A DNA stretch of 41,193 bases, from the NCBI RefSeq assembly GCF_005768555.2, contig NZ_VCHX02000089.1:426-41618 (forward strand), written 5' to 3'. This stretch comes from Streptomyces sporangiiformans (GTDB lineage: Bacteria; Actinomycetota; Actinomycetes; Streptomycetales; Streptomycetaceae). The position numbers were made by a program, and so were the translations under genes. Numbering within the stretch: the stretch's first letter is position 1; each line of letters starts with the position of its first letter. The notes beneath the pieces are model-generated. The model saw only the letters and a program-made list of their open reading frames with translations. It had not been told where the DNA came from and searched no databases. Of this stretch, positions 26,800 through 35,098 are shown in pieces.

Positions 26800-28737
26800 C
26801 TACTTCGTGCCGAGGTAGTAGCTGACCTGCGGCGGCTGGTTGTAGCCCGTGTTCTGCCAGGCGACGCCGAGCCGGTAGACCGGGTCGTGCATCAGGGTCG
26901 GCAGCCGGAACTCGGTGGGGTGCGGGGTGGAGTAGAGACGCAGCGCCGTGGAGTCCGCGTTGCGCCAGATCATCTCCTCGCGCCAGTCGCCCAGCAGGTC
27001 GGCGGAGAGCGCCGGGTTGCCCTTGGTCCAGTTGCTGGACTTGGCGTCCTGGTCGAGCCAGATGCGGGTGAGGTCGGTCGATCCGCTGTACTTCAGGATC
27101 TGGCCGTAGCCGACCCCGGCGCTGCCCGACCAGCGGTGGTCGAGCAGTTCGCGGTGGGCGTCGCCGTCCCACCAGATCGCCGAGTTGTACGAGGCCCCGC
27201 CGCCGAAGGACGGGACGGAGTCGCTGATCTTCGTACCGTTGGCCGTATAGAGCCCACCCCCGCTGGACCAGCACTCGGCGCCGGCGTGGTCCCGCGTGAG
27301 GTCCGCGCAGAGACCGCGGCCGACGTCCGTGCCGGTGCGCGCGCCCCAGAGGATCTGACCCGTGCGGGCGTCGTGCATCTCGTAGCCGTAGGCGGCGTCG
27401 GTGTGCTCGTGGACGTTGAAGGATTCGAGACCGGCGCGGGACGGGAGGAGATCGCCGACGTGCAGGGCGTCGCCGTGTCCGAGCTTGGTGGTCCACAGGG
27501 CGCTGCCGTTGTCGTCGACGGCCATGGCGCCGTAGAGGATCTCGTCCCTGCCGTCCGCGTCGACGTCGGCCACGGCGAGGTTGTGGTTGCCCTGCTGGTC
27601 GTAGCCCTTGCCGTGGTTCGTCGAGGAGTTGGTGTCGAACTTCCAGGTGCGGGTGAGGTCCGTGCCGTTCCACGTGTACGCGGCGAGCGCGATGCGCTCA
27701 TAGATGCCGCGGCTGAACACCATGCTGGGCGTCGAGCCGCCCAGGTACGCGGTGGCGGACAGCAGGCGGCCCTCGCGGTTGCCCCAGGTGTCGCCCCAGT
27801 CGGACACCGAGCCCCGGGCGGGCTCGAAGGGGACGGAGTCCATGACGCGACCGGTCCGGCCGTTGAAGACGGACAGGTACTCCGGGCCGCTGATCACCGC
27901 GCAGTTGTCGGCGAGGTGGGAGGCGTTCGCGTCGCCGATGACCGCGCCGGCGGAGTCGCGGGAGCCGTCGGAGGTGCGGACGGCCATCTCGGCCTTGCCG
28001 TCACCGTTGTAGTCGTAGACCTGGAACGAGTCGTAGTGGGAGCCGCTGCGCACGTTCGTACTGAGGTTGACCCGCCACAGCCGGGTGCCGCTGAGCTCGT
28101 ACGCGTCGAAGACGGTCGGCCCCGTGCACGTACCGGAGTTGGCGACGTCAGTGGCGTTGGACGGCACCCATTTGAGGACGAGTTCGTACTGCCCGTCGCC
28201 GTCCAGGTCGCCCACGCTCGCGTCGTTGGCGGAGTAGGTGTAGGCGACGCCGTCGCGCGTGGTGCCGCCAGGGGGCTTCTGCAGGGGGATGTCGAGACGG
28301 CCGCCCGCCCAGACGCGCGCGGTGCCGCCCGCCGTCTCGGTGCCGCCCACGATGGCGCGAATCTCGTAGGTGGAACTGGAACTGCCGTCGGTGTCCAGGT
28401 AGTTGGTCTTCTGGGTCTCCTGGATGAGGGTGCCGCCGCGGTAGAGGCGGAACGTCACGTTCTCCGGGTCGTCGCCGAGCATGCGCCAGGTGACGAGGAT
28501 GCCGCCGGTGGCGGGGACCGCGACCGGTCCCCGGTCGAGCTTCTCGGCGACGCGGGCGGCGGCCAGCGCCGCGGTGGCCTTGTTCGCGGGTGCCGGAATC
28601 TCCTGGGCGGCGCTCGCGGCGTGATGCAGCGTCAGCACGCCTGCGGTACCCACGAGAAGCGCGGCGAGCGTCCCGGACAGGAGCTTGCCGGGGCGGCGCC
28701 GGCGTTGTCGCCGCGCGGTACGGCTCGATCTCTTCAT
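26800..28737 (-). CDS. Secreted rhamnogalacturonan lyase, PL11 (YesW/YesX-like)
   Basis: 645 residues. The strongly basic N-terminus (RRQRRRRPGK) and hydrophobic LLSGTLAALLVGTAGVLTL form a signal peptide ending near HHAASA. The mature protein starts with the PL11 fibronectin-like sandwich (RGPVAVPATGGILVTWRMLGDDP) and continues as an eight-bladed propeller with several calcium loops: DLDGDGQYE, DYNGDGKAE, DVDADGRDE. The C-terminus (GDWREEMIWRNADSTALRLYSTPHPT) is a family hallmark. Enzymes of this family cleave the rhamnose-galacturonic acid backbone of rhamnogalacturonan-I by beta-elimination. ATG 28737 is chosen because GAGG precedes it at about 8 nt; ATG 28752 would add five residues but lacks a Shine-Dalgarno. 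It has no CBM. Confidence 0.93.
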   Translation of the reverse strand: MKRSSRTARRQRRRRPGKLLSGTLAALLVGTAGVLTLHHAASAAQEIPAPANKATAALAAARVAEKLDRGPVAVPATGGILVTWRMLGDDPENVTFRLYRGGTLIQETQKTNYLDTDGSSSSTYEIRAIVGGTETAGGTARVWAGGRLDIPLQKPPGGTTRDGVAYTYSANDASVGDLDGDGQYELVLKWVPSNATDVANSGTCTGPTVFDAYELSGTRLWRVNLSTNVRSGSHYDSFQVYDYNGDGKAEMAVRTSDGSRDSAGAVIGDANASHLADNCAVISGPEYLSVFNGRTGRVMDSVPFEPARGSVSDWGDTWGNREGRLLSATAYLGGSTPSMVFSRGIYERIALAAYTWNGTDLTRTWKFDTNSSTNHGKGYDQQGNHNLAVADVDADGRDEILYGAMAVDDNGSALWTTKLGHGDALHVGDLLPSRAGLESFNVHEHTDAAYGYEMHDARTGQILWGARTGTDVGRGLCADLTRDHAGAECWSSGGGLYTANGTKISDSVPSFGGGASYNSAIWWDGDAHRELLDHRWSGSAGVGYGQILKYSGSTDLTRIWLDQDAKSSNWTKGNPALSADLLGDWREEMIWRNADSTALRLYSTPHPTEFRLPTLMHDPVYRLGVAWQNTGYNQPPQVSYYLGTK

Positions 28738-28816
28738 CTGGGCCTCGTCCATGGGGAAGGTTTCGTTCCAGGGTCGCCGCCGGGCGGGGGAAGGTTGCCG
28801 GGTCACCACCGACGAC

Positions 28817-28848
28817 GGACCGGCTCCGCCGGAGGACGGAGCCGGTCC
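28817..28848 (-). terminator. Terminator downstream of the second GH12 gene
   Basis: A 12-bp perfect stem (GGACCGGCTCCG and CGGAGCCGGTCC) with an 8-nt loop lies 32 bp beyond the GH12 stop codon and upstream of the PL11 gene. This suggests PL11 has its own promoter in the remaining 80 bp. Confidence 0.75.
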
Positions 28849-28879
28849 GGTCACCTGGTCACCCGGGTGAGCAGGTGGA

Positions 28880-29593
28880 TCAACTGCTGGAGACCGTCAG
28901 GTTGTTGGTGCGGAAGTCGAGGCCACCGGAGGAGGAGGTGATCTCGAAGCCGAACTGCACGTCACCGATGGTCTCGTTGCCCATCCAGCCCTTGGTGTCC
29001 TTGATCCACTTGAGGATCGGCAAGATGTTAACGGTGCCGGAGTTCGAGTCCGAGGTGCGCAGGAACGAGAAGACCTCGTTGGCGCCGTTGTTGCCCTTGT
29101 AGACGGTCCAGGTGTGGCCGCCGAGAGTGACGTTGCCCTGCGAGGTGCCCAGCGGGCCGACGGCTCCGTTGTAGTTCACCCAGAGCATGATCTCGTAGTC
29201 GTAGTCGGTGTCCCAGATGTCGTACGAGGAGTTGTACGCGCCCGAGGACGGGACGGTGACGTTGTAGCTGCTGGTGAGCGAACCGAGCGAGGTGATCGAC
29301 TTGTTGACCACCTTCTTGGAGTTCGGGTAGGACTTGATGCCGCCGGTGTTGGGGTGGTTGGCCCAGACACCCCAGTTGGTACCGGAGTTGGCCCAGACGC
29401 ACTGGCTGCCGGCACCGGAGCCCCAGATGTTGTTGTACAGCGTGTAGCCGTTCAGGCTGGTGTTGCCCCACTGGTCGCAGGAGTTCCAGACGGCGGCCTG
29501 GGCCGGTGCGGCGGCGAGGCCGATGGTGGCGCCGAGCGCGAGCGCGGGGGCGATCAGGGCCTTGGCGACCCTGGGGAGTGTGCGTGTTGCCAT
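28880..29593 (-). CDS. Secreted GH12 endo-beta-1,4-glucanase/xyloglucanase
   Basis: 237 residues. The signal peptide (KALIAPALALGATIGLAAAPAQA) is cleaved near residue 33, giving AVWNSCDQWG, a typical Streptomyces GH12 mature start. Nucleophile E134 lies in YDYEIMLWVNY and acid/base E217 in FGFEITSSSGG. C39 and C65 could form the family's N-terminal disulfide. It is a short catalytic-only enzyme with no CBM2. It lies in the middle of the polysaccharide locus and probably attacks the xyloglucan or cellulose backbone outside the cell. ATG 29593 has GAAGGGA upstream. The 183-bp gap before it holds three imperfect copies of a GGAGGGCGYGGGATGC-like unit (29711-29765) of unknown meaning. Confidence 0.93.
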   Translation of the reverse strand: MATRTLPRVAKALIAPALALGATIGLAAAPAQAAVWNSCDQWGNTSLNGYTLYNNIWGSGAGSQCVWANSGTNWGVWANHPNTGGIKSYPNSKKVVNKSITSLGSLTSSYNVTVPSSGAYNSSYDIWDTDYDYEIMLWVNYNGAVGPLGTSQGNVTLGGHTWTVYKGNNGANEVFSFLRTSDSNSGTVNILPILKWIKDTKGWMGNETIGDVQFGFEITSSSGGLDFRTNNLTVSSS

Positions 29594-29776
29594 GGCTGTC
29601 CCTTCCATGGGTGGGGGGAGATGTGAGGTTTCACTGCGACTCCGGAGCGGAGACGCAGTCTTCTCCGGCGCGTGGGAAGAGCTGTCGCGCTCCGGAGGAA
29701 GTCCTGGCATGAGGGGAGGGCGCGGGATGCGGAGAGGGCCTGGGATGCGAGGAGGGCGTGGGCGGCGTCCGTGTGC

Positions 29777-31744
29777 TCACCGTGCCAGCACCGCCGCTCC
29801 GTAACGCTCCAACTCCACGACTGCGGCGACCTGTTCGCCGGTGAGCAGATCCCGGTGGGTGCCCGGCACCTCCACCGTGACCGTCTCGCGCCCATGGTTG
29901 AGCAAGAAGAGCAGGTCACCGCGGCGGACGGCCTCGACCTGGGCGGGGAGGCCGTCCAGCACCGGCCGCACCCCCGCACCGGCCGCCACGTCCGCCATCA
30001 GGTCACGCAGCGCGGGCGGTTCGGGCAGCGTGGACACATACCAGGCACGCCCCTTGCGCAGCACGGCCGGAAGCCCGTCGAGCTCGCCGCCCTTGTACGG
30101 GATGACCTGGTCAGCGCCCTCCACTTCCAGCTCCTCGGACCACAAGGTCCCCACGAAACCGTCGCACTCGGCGCTCTCCCCCGCCTCCAGCGGCCACCAC
30201 TCGTGCAGGGTGCGAATGCCGAAGAGCTCCCGCAGCCGCGCGTCCATGCCGCCCGGCCGCACGCGGTCGTCCTCGTCGGCGATCCCGGTCAGGAAGCCGC
30301 AGACGAGGGTGCCGCCGCCGCGCACGTACGACAGGAGGTTGTCGATCGCCGCGTCCGTGAGCAGGTACAGCTGGGGAACGACGACGAGTCGGTACGCGGA
30401 CAGGTCGTGCTCGGGGTGCGCGAAGTCGGTCGTGACGTGGGCCTCCCACAGAGCCCGGTGCCAGGCGCGTACGACCTGCGGGTAGTCGACCTCGCGGGAG
30501 GGCCGGCTCTCCTGCGCGCCGGCCCACCAGGCGTTCCACTCGTGCAGGACGACGACATCGGCGGCTAATGGGCTGCCGGTCACTTCGGGGCCGATGGCGG
30601 CGAGTTCGGCGCCCAGCCCCTTGATCTCCTGGAAGGTGCGGCCCGCCTCCCCCGCGTGGCTCACCATCCCGGAGTGGAACTTCTCCGCGCCCTGCCGGGA
30701 CTGCCGCCACTGGAAGTAGCAGACGGCGTCGGCGCCGCGGGCGACGGCCTGCAGGGACCAGAGCCGGTTGAGGCCCCGTGGCTTGGGGTGGTTGACGCCC
30801 CGCCAGTTGACGGGACCGGCCGCCTGCTCCATGAGCATCCACGGGCCGCCCCCGGCCTGGGAGCGCGTCATGTCCTGGACGAGCGCGCCGTTCTGGGCTC
30901 CGAAGGGGTCGCGCGGGTCCGGGTAGAGGTCGACGGAGACGACGTCCTCCTCCGTGACCCACTTCCAGGCGTCCTGCCCCACCCACATCGGCATGAAGTT
31001 GGTGGTCACCGGGAGGTGCGGGGTGTGCCGGCGGACGATGTCGCGCTCGGCGACGTAACACTCCAGGAGCATGTCGGAGGTGTAGCGCCTGAAGTCCAGG
31101 ACCTGCGTGGGGTTCTTCATGTAGTGGGCGTGGCGCGGCGGGAGGATCTCGTCCCAGTCGCCGTAGCCCTGGCTCCAGAACGCCGTTCCCCAGGCGGCGT
31201 TGAGGGCGTCGAGCGTGCCGTACTTGTCCTGGAGCCAGCGGCGGAAGGTGCCGGCGGCCTCGTCGCCCCAGTCGAAGGTGCAGTACTCGTTGTTGATGTG
31301 CCACATCGTGAGGGCTGGATGGCCGCCGTAGCGGGCGGCCAGGTCCTCGGTGATGGCGGCGGCGTAGCGGCGGTAGACGGCGCTGGAGTGCGAGAAGTGC
31401 TGGCGGCCGCCCCACCATTCGGTGCGGCCGTCCTCGTCGCGGGGCAGCGTCTCGGGGTGGAGCCGGCCCATCCAGGGCGGGGGCGAGGAGGTGGGCGTCG
31501 CGAGGACGACACCGATGCCGCTGGCGTGCATGAGGTCCATCAGCCGGTCGAGCCAGCCGAACTCCCGTGCCCCGGGCCGGGGTTCGAGCTTCGCCCAGGA
31601 GAAGACACCGAGCGTGACGGAGTTGACTCCGGCGTCCCTCATGAGGCGTACGTCCTCGTGCCAGGTCTCCTCGGGCCACTGCTCGGGGTTGTAGTCACCG
31701 CCGAAGAGGATGCGGCCCCGGGTCACCTCGTCGAGCCGGGACAT
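29777..31744 (-). CDS. GH42 beta-galactosidase, intracellular
   Basis: 655 residues with no signal peptide. It has the GH42 three-domain layout: a TIM barrel starting GGDYNPEQWPEETW, with acid/base E153 in HINNEYCT and nucleophile E306 in WMLMEQAAG; a trimerisation domain (about 390-600); and a small C-terminal beta domain. GH42 enzymes hydrolyse beta-1,4/1,3/1,6-galactosides and are often linked to galactan or arabinogalactan oligosaccharide use, or to removal of galactose from xyloglucan side chains. The ATG at 31744 overlaps the GH74 stop by one base (TGATG), so it is translated together with a secreted xyloglucanase. Confidence 0.94.
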   Translation of the reverse strand: MSRLDEVTRGRILFGGDYNPEQWPEETWHEDVRLMRDAGVNSVTLGVFSWAKLEPRPGAREFGWLDRLMDLMHASGIGVVLATPTSSPPPWMGRLHPETLPRDEDGRTEWWGGRQHFSHSSAVYRRYAAAITEDLAARYGGHPALTMWHINNEYCTFDWGDEAAGTFRRWLQDKYGTLDALNAAWGTAFWSQGYGDWDEILPPRHAHYMKNPTQVLDFRRYTSDMLLECYVAERDIVRRHTPHLPVTTNFMPMWVGQDAWKWVTEEDVVSVDLYPDPRDPFGAQNGALVQDMTRSQAGGGPWMLMEQAAGPVNWRGVNHPKPRGLNRLWSLQAVARGADAVCYFQWRQSRQGAEKFHSGMVSHAGEAGRTFQEIKGLGAELAAIGPEVTGSPLAADVVVLHEWNAWWAGAQESRPSREVDYPQVVRAWHRALWEAHVTTDFAHPEHDLSAYRLVVVPQLYLLTDAAIDNLLSYVRGGGTLVCGFLTGIADEDDRVRPGGMDARLRELFGIRTLHEWWPLEAGESAECDGFVGTLWSEELEVEGADQVIPYKGGELDGLPAVLRKGRAWYVSTLPEPPALRDLMADVAAGAGVRPVLDGLPAQVEAVRRGDLLFLLNHGRETVTVEVPGTHRDLLTGEQVAAVVELERYGAAVLAR

Positions 31745-33963
31745 CAGGCGGGATCCCCGTACTGGATGCCGCGCCCGTTCGTGGCCAGATACACCCGGCC
31801 GTACACCCGCGGATCACCCACGACAACCTCGCCGGTCCACCCCCACTGATGGGCGTCGTCGTTGATCCGCACCCACGTCTTCGCCTCGTCGTCGGACCGG
31901 TAGACGGCGGTGATGGTCTCCGTCGAGCCGACCTGGTAGATCGCCGGGTAGTCGGCGCCGTCGGCCGCCTTCCCGAAACCGAGCGTGTACGAGGCCCGGC
32001 AGCTGTCCACCTTCGAGAAGGCCGCCCCGCCGTCGGTGGACCGGTACAGCCCGTTCCACTTCACGCTCAGCCACAGGTCCCCGGAGCGCCCGGGAGCCGC
32101 GACCAGCTTGAACTGGACGTCCCCGGACGGCAGTCCACCGGCACGGGCCGTGAAGGAACGGCCACTGTCAGTGCTGGCGTATAGCGTTCCTGTGTCGGTG
32201 TCGTACGCGTAGAAGAGCGTCGGGTCGGCCGGGTCGGCGACCGGCGTGGCGCCCTTCGGGAAGGAGGAGACCTCGGACCAGGTCGCGCCGTTGTCAGCGG
32301 AGCGGTGCGCCGCGTACTTCGTGCCGTCCCAGTGCACGAAGGACCACAGCAGCGTGGCGCCGTCGGCGCTGGTGGCGATCGGCCCCGGTGCGTTCTTGGC
32401 GATGTCGGGCTGGGCCTTGAAGGGCGCCCAGGTCTGTCCGCCGTCGTTCGAGTACGCGCCGTTGCCGTGGTCGCCCCAGCCCGCCCGGACGACGTACGAC
32501 GGCTTGGCCGCGGCCTGTGCGAGTCCCGTCGCCGACCCGAACACGGGGTTCGCCGCCATGCCGCGCGACGGAGACGCCGTGAGCCGCTCGTGGTACATCA
32601 CGCCGATGTCCCCGAGCCCGCTGAGCAGGTGCGCCTCCCCGACCGGGGGCGAGATCAGCTGGCGCACGGACGTCTCCTCCAGGCCGCGGATCTGTGGCGC
32701 CCAGCGCTTGAGGTCGCGCGTGCCGTAGAGGGTCGCGCCGGTCCCGTACACGATGTGCTTCGAGTCGTACGGGTCCACGGCGACCGCCTGGATCCACCAG
32801 CCGAACTTCGGCTTGTCGCCGCCCCAGTTGAGGAAGGGAGTCTCGGACACGTCGAAGACGGCAGCGTCCTTGAGAGACGTCCAGGTGCGACCGCCGTCGG
32901 TGGTCCGGAAGAGCGTGTCGACGGCCGCCCAGCGGTTGTTCGTGGCCACGACGACCGTGCCCGCACGGCAGGCGTCGACGGCGACCCCGCCGTAACCGAA
33001 GGTGTCCGCCGAGCCGTCGTCCGTGGTGCCGCCCGGCTTCACGGGGGTCACCTCGGCCCACTTGCCGGTCGCGGTGCGCAGTTTGTGCACGCTGCCGTTG
33101 GACTGGCCGTTGGGTCCGGGCGCGTCGGCGTACGTCACGTACAGCTCGCGGGTGCGCTGGTCGTACGCGGCCCGGATCGGGACCTTGGCCGAGGTGCCGG
33201 ACGGCTGCCCGGGTACGGCCTCCCAGGTCGTGCCGTCGGCCGTGCGGTACAGGTTCGCGGTGCCCGAGGTGCCGTCGCCGTCGCCCCAGCCGGCGTAGAC
33301 GGTACGGCCTGCCGCGACAAGGAACGTGACGCCCTGCCCGGAGGCGTTCGCCTTCGCCGGGAAGGCGGTCACGGCTGCCCAGGTGGCGCCGCGATCGGCC
33401 GACTTGAGCAGCCCGTCGTGCCGAGTGCCCAGCCACAGGGTGTCGCTGTCGCGCGGGTCGACGAGGAGGCGCTCCCCCGTGCCCCGGCCGTCCTCGTTGG
33501 CGCCGAGCTTCACGTTCAGGTCGGTGCGGGTCCAGGTGGCTCCACGGTCCTCGGAGCGCAGGACCGCGCCGTTGCCGGCCCACGACTGGGCGTACGTACC
33601 GAGCGCGAGGAACAGCCTGTTCGGGTGCGCGGGGTCGACCGCCATCGCCTCCACGCCGAGGAGGTTCCAGTCGTCCCAGCCGATGTGGTCGGTGAGCGGC
33701 GTCCAGCGCGCGGCCCGGTCGTCCCAGCGGTAGGCGCCGCCGATGTCCGTACGGGCGTAGGCGAGCCCGCGTACGGACGGGTGGAAGAGCAAACCGGTGA
33801 TGAAGCCGGTGCCGCCGATGACGACGTTGCGCCAGCGGTACGCGGGCGCGTCCGCGCCGGTGGCCGCCTGTGCCGGGGAGCCGGCAAGGGGGACTGCGGA
33901 GAGCGCGGCCGCGGCGGCGGTCCCGGCGAGAACGGCTCGTCTGCTCAGGCTGGGCGTGCGCAT
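31744..33963 (-). CDS. Secreted GH74 xyloglucanase
   Basis: 739 residues. The N-terminus LSRRAVLAGTAAAAALSAVPLA looks like a twin-arginine (Tat) signal, with cleavage after AQA near 33. The tandem seven-bladed propellers contain many Asp-box repeats (SEDRGATW, SADRGATW, TTDGGRTW, SNDGGQTW, SADNGATW). The two catalytic aspartates expected in GH74 fit D73 in RTDIGGAYRW and D452 in GLGDIGVMYH. Family members are endo- or exo-acting on xyloglucan by inversion. It lacks the C-terminal CBM2 found in many Streptomyces GH74 proteins, so it is catalytic-only. ATG 33963 has GAGGT 9 nt upstream; a longer in-frame start at 34083 would be read from an intergenic repeat and is rejected. Confidence 0.94.
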   Translation of the reverse strand: MRTPSLSRRAVLAGTAAAAALSAVPLAGSPAQAATGADAPAYRWRNVVIGGTGFITGLLFHPSVRGLAYARTDIGGAYRWDDRAARWTPLTDHIGWDDWNLLGVEAMAVDPAHPNRLFLALGTYAQSWAGNGAVLRSEDRGATWTRTDLNVKLGANEDGRGTGERLLVDPRDSDTLWLGTRHDGLLKSADRGATWAAVTAFPAKANASGQGVTFLVAAGRTVYAGWGDGDGTSGTANLYRTADGTTWEAVPGQPSGTSAKVPIRAAYDQRTRELYVTYADAPGPNGQSNGSVHKLRTATGKWAEVTPVKPGGTTDDGSADTFGYGGVAVDACRAGTVVVATNNRWAAVDTLFRTTDGGRTWTSLKDAAVFDVSETPFLNWGGDKPKFGWWIQAVAVDPYDSKHIVYGTGATLYGTRDLKRWAPQIRGLEETSVRQLISPPVGEAHLLSGLGDIGVMYHERLTASPSRGMAANPVFGSATGLAQAAAKPSYVVRAGWGDHGNGAYSNDGGQTWAPFKAQPDIAKNAPGPIATSADGATLLWSFVHWDGTKYAAHRSADNGATWSEVSSFPKGATPVADPADPTLFYAYDTDTGTLYASTDSGRSFTARAGGLPSGDVQFKLVAAPGRSGDLWLSVKWNGLYRSTDGGAAFSKVDSCRASYTLGFGKAADGADYPAIYQVGSTETITAVYRSDDEAKTWVRINDDAHQWGWTGEVVVGDPRVYGRVYLATNGRGIQYGDPA

Positions 33964-34005
33964 GACATACCTCGTTCGGGGAGGGGGTTGGAGGGGCGAG
34001 GAGCG

Positions 34006-34078
34006 CCCCGGAGGGGCGCGGGGCTGTGACATATGCGGCTCCGCCGCGTGGGCGCGACCAGCCACGAACGACCCGCGG
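34006..34078. repeat. Dispersed intergenic repeat of Streptomyces type
   Basis: The block with GGGGCGCGGGGCTGTGACAT, then GCGGCTCCGCCGC and GGGCGCGACCAGCCACGA, matches from memory a very common Streptomyces intergenic element. It fills much of the 199-bp gap between the importer operon and GH74. It contains a short GCGG/CCGC hairpin. Whether it acts at the RNA level is unknown. Confidence 0.6.
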
Positions 34079-34150
34079 TTCACGGCCGTCCGAGGCTCCC
34101 CCGGCTCGCCCCGCGGATCGGCGCGGTGGAGTCGTGGGCCTGGGAAAGCG

Positions 34151-34168
34151 GGCTGACCGGAGTCAGCC
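34151..34168 (-). terminator. Hairpin overlapping the stop codon of the second permease gene
   Basis: GGCTGAC-CGGA-GTCAGCC: a 7-bp perfect stem with a tetraloop, with the permease TGA (34163-34165) inside it. It is well placed to end or weaken the importer transcript before GH74. Confidence 0.55.
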
Positions 34169-35098
34169 TTTTACCGCGCCGGTGAGCATGCCCTTCTTGA
34201 AGTGCCGCTGGACGAAAGGCGAGAGGACGGCTACCGGGAGGAGGGCCATGACCATGACCGCCATCTGGACGGCCAGCCCGGACAGTTGGCCGGTCTTGAT
34301 GGCCTGACCCAGACCGACCGGGGGTTCCTGCTTCTGGACGAGCTGGATCATGACGTTCTGCAGCGGCATCATGTCCTGGTCGCTCAGATAGATCGACGCG
34401 TTGAACCACGCGCTCCAGTAGCCGACGGCGTAGAAGAGCGTGATCACCGCGATGACGGCACGCGAAAGCGGTATCACGATCTTCCAGAGGATCCACCAGT
34501 CTCCGGCCCCGTCGATCCGCGCGCTGTCGATGAGCTCCTGCGAGATGCCCATGAAGAACGCGCGCAGCACCAGGATGTTGAAGACACTGATCGCGCTCGG
34601 CAGGATCAGCGCGAGGTAGGTGTCCGTCAGCCCCAGGGACTGCACGAGCAGGTAGGTCGGGATGAGGCCGGCGCCGAAGAACATCGTCGCGAGCAGGGCC
34701 ATCAGCATCCAGCGGTGCCCGACCGACCCGATGCGGGAGAGCCCGTACGCCGCGAGGACGGACACCGTCATCGAGAAGAGCGTGCCGACGAGGGTGACGC
34801 ACAGGCTGACGATGCTGGCGCGGGTGACCTGGCCGCCGCTCAGCAGCTCCTGATAGGCGATGAACGTGATGTCCTTGGGAACCACGACCAGTCCGCCGGC
34901 CTCGGAGATCGTCTGCTTCGAGGACAGGCTGGTGACGACGACGATCCACAGCGGGAACAGGACGCCGAGGCAGGCACCTGCCAGGACGATGCCCTTGCTC
35001 GCGAGCCCTGCTTTGGTGGGCTGTTCCTCCCACACGGGCCTCGGCGGGGCGGCCCAGCGGCCAGGAGCCTTCGGCCGCTCTTCGGTCACGGCGCTCAC
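34163..35098 (-). CDS. CUT1 carbohydrate ABC importer, permease (MalG/LplC type)
   Basis: 311 residues with six membrane helices. The EAA loop reads SQELIDSARIDGAGDWWILWKIVIPLSRAVIA, with the conserved DGAG-x-x-x-x-x-x-x-x-x-P pattern that contacts the ATPase. The C-terminus VQRHFKKGMLTGAVKG is typical of the MalG-side permease. The first 40 residues are a hydrophilic extension. GTG 35098 overlaps the preceding permease stop (GTGA). No ATPase gene lies in the operon; such Streptomyces importers generally share the multipurpose ATPase MsiK encoded elsewhere. Confidence 0.93.
   Translation of the reverse strand: MSAVTEERPKAPGRWAAPPRPVWEEQPTKAGLASKGIVLAGACLGVLFPLWIVVVTSLSSKQTISEAGGLVVVPKDITFIAYQELLSGGQVTRASIVSLCVTLVGTLFSMTVSVLAAYGLSRIGSVGHRWMLMALLATMFFGAGLIPTYLLVQSLGLTDTYLALILPSAISVFNILVLRAFFMGISQELIDSARIDGAGDWWILWKIVIPLSRAVIAVITLFYAVGYWSAWFNASIYLSDQDMMPLQNVMIQLVQKQEPPVGLGQAIKTGQLSGLAVQMAVMVMALLPVAVLSPFVQRHFKKGMLTGAVKG

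Noticed and set aside
33964..34083. Longer N-terminus for GH74
   Set aside because: It would be translated from the dispersed intergenic repeat and would hide the Tat signal; ATG 33963 has a good GAGGT.
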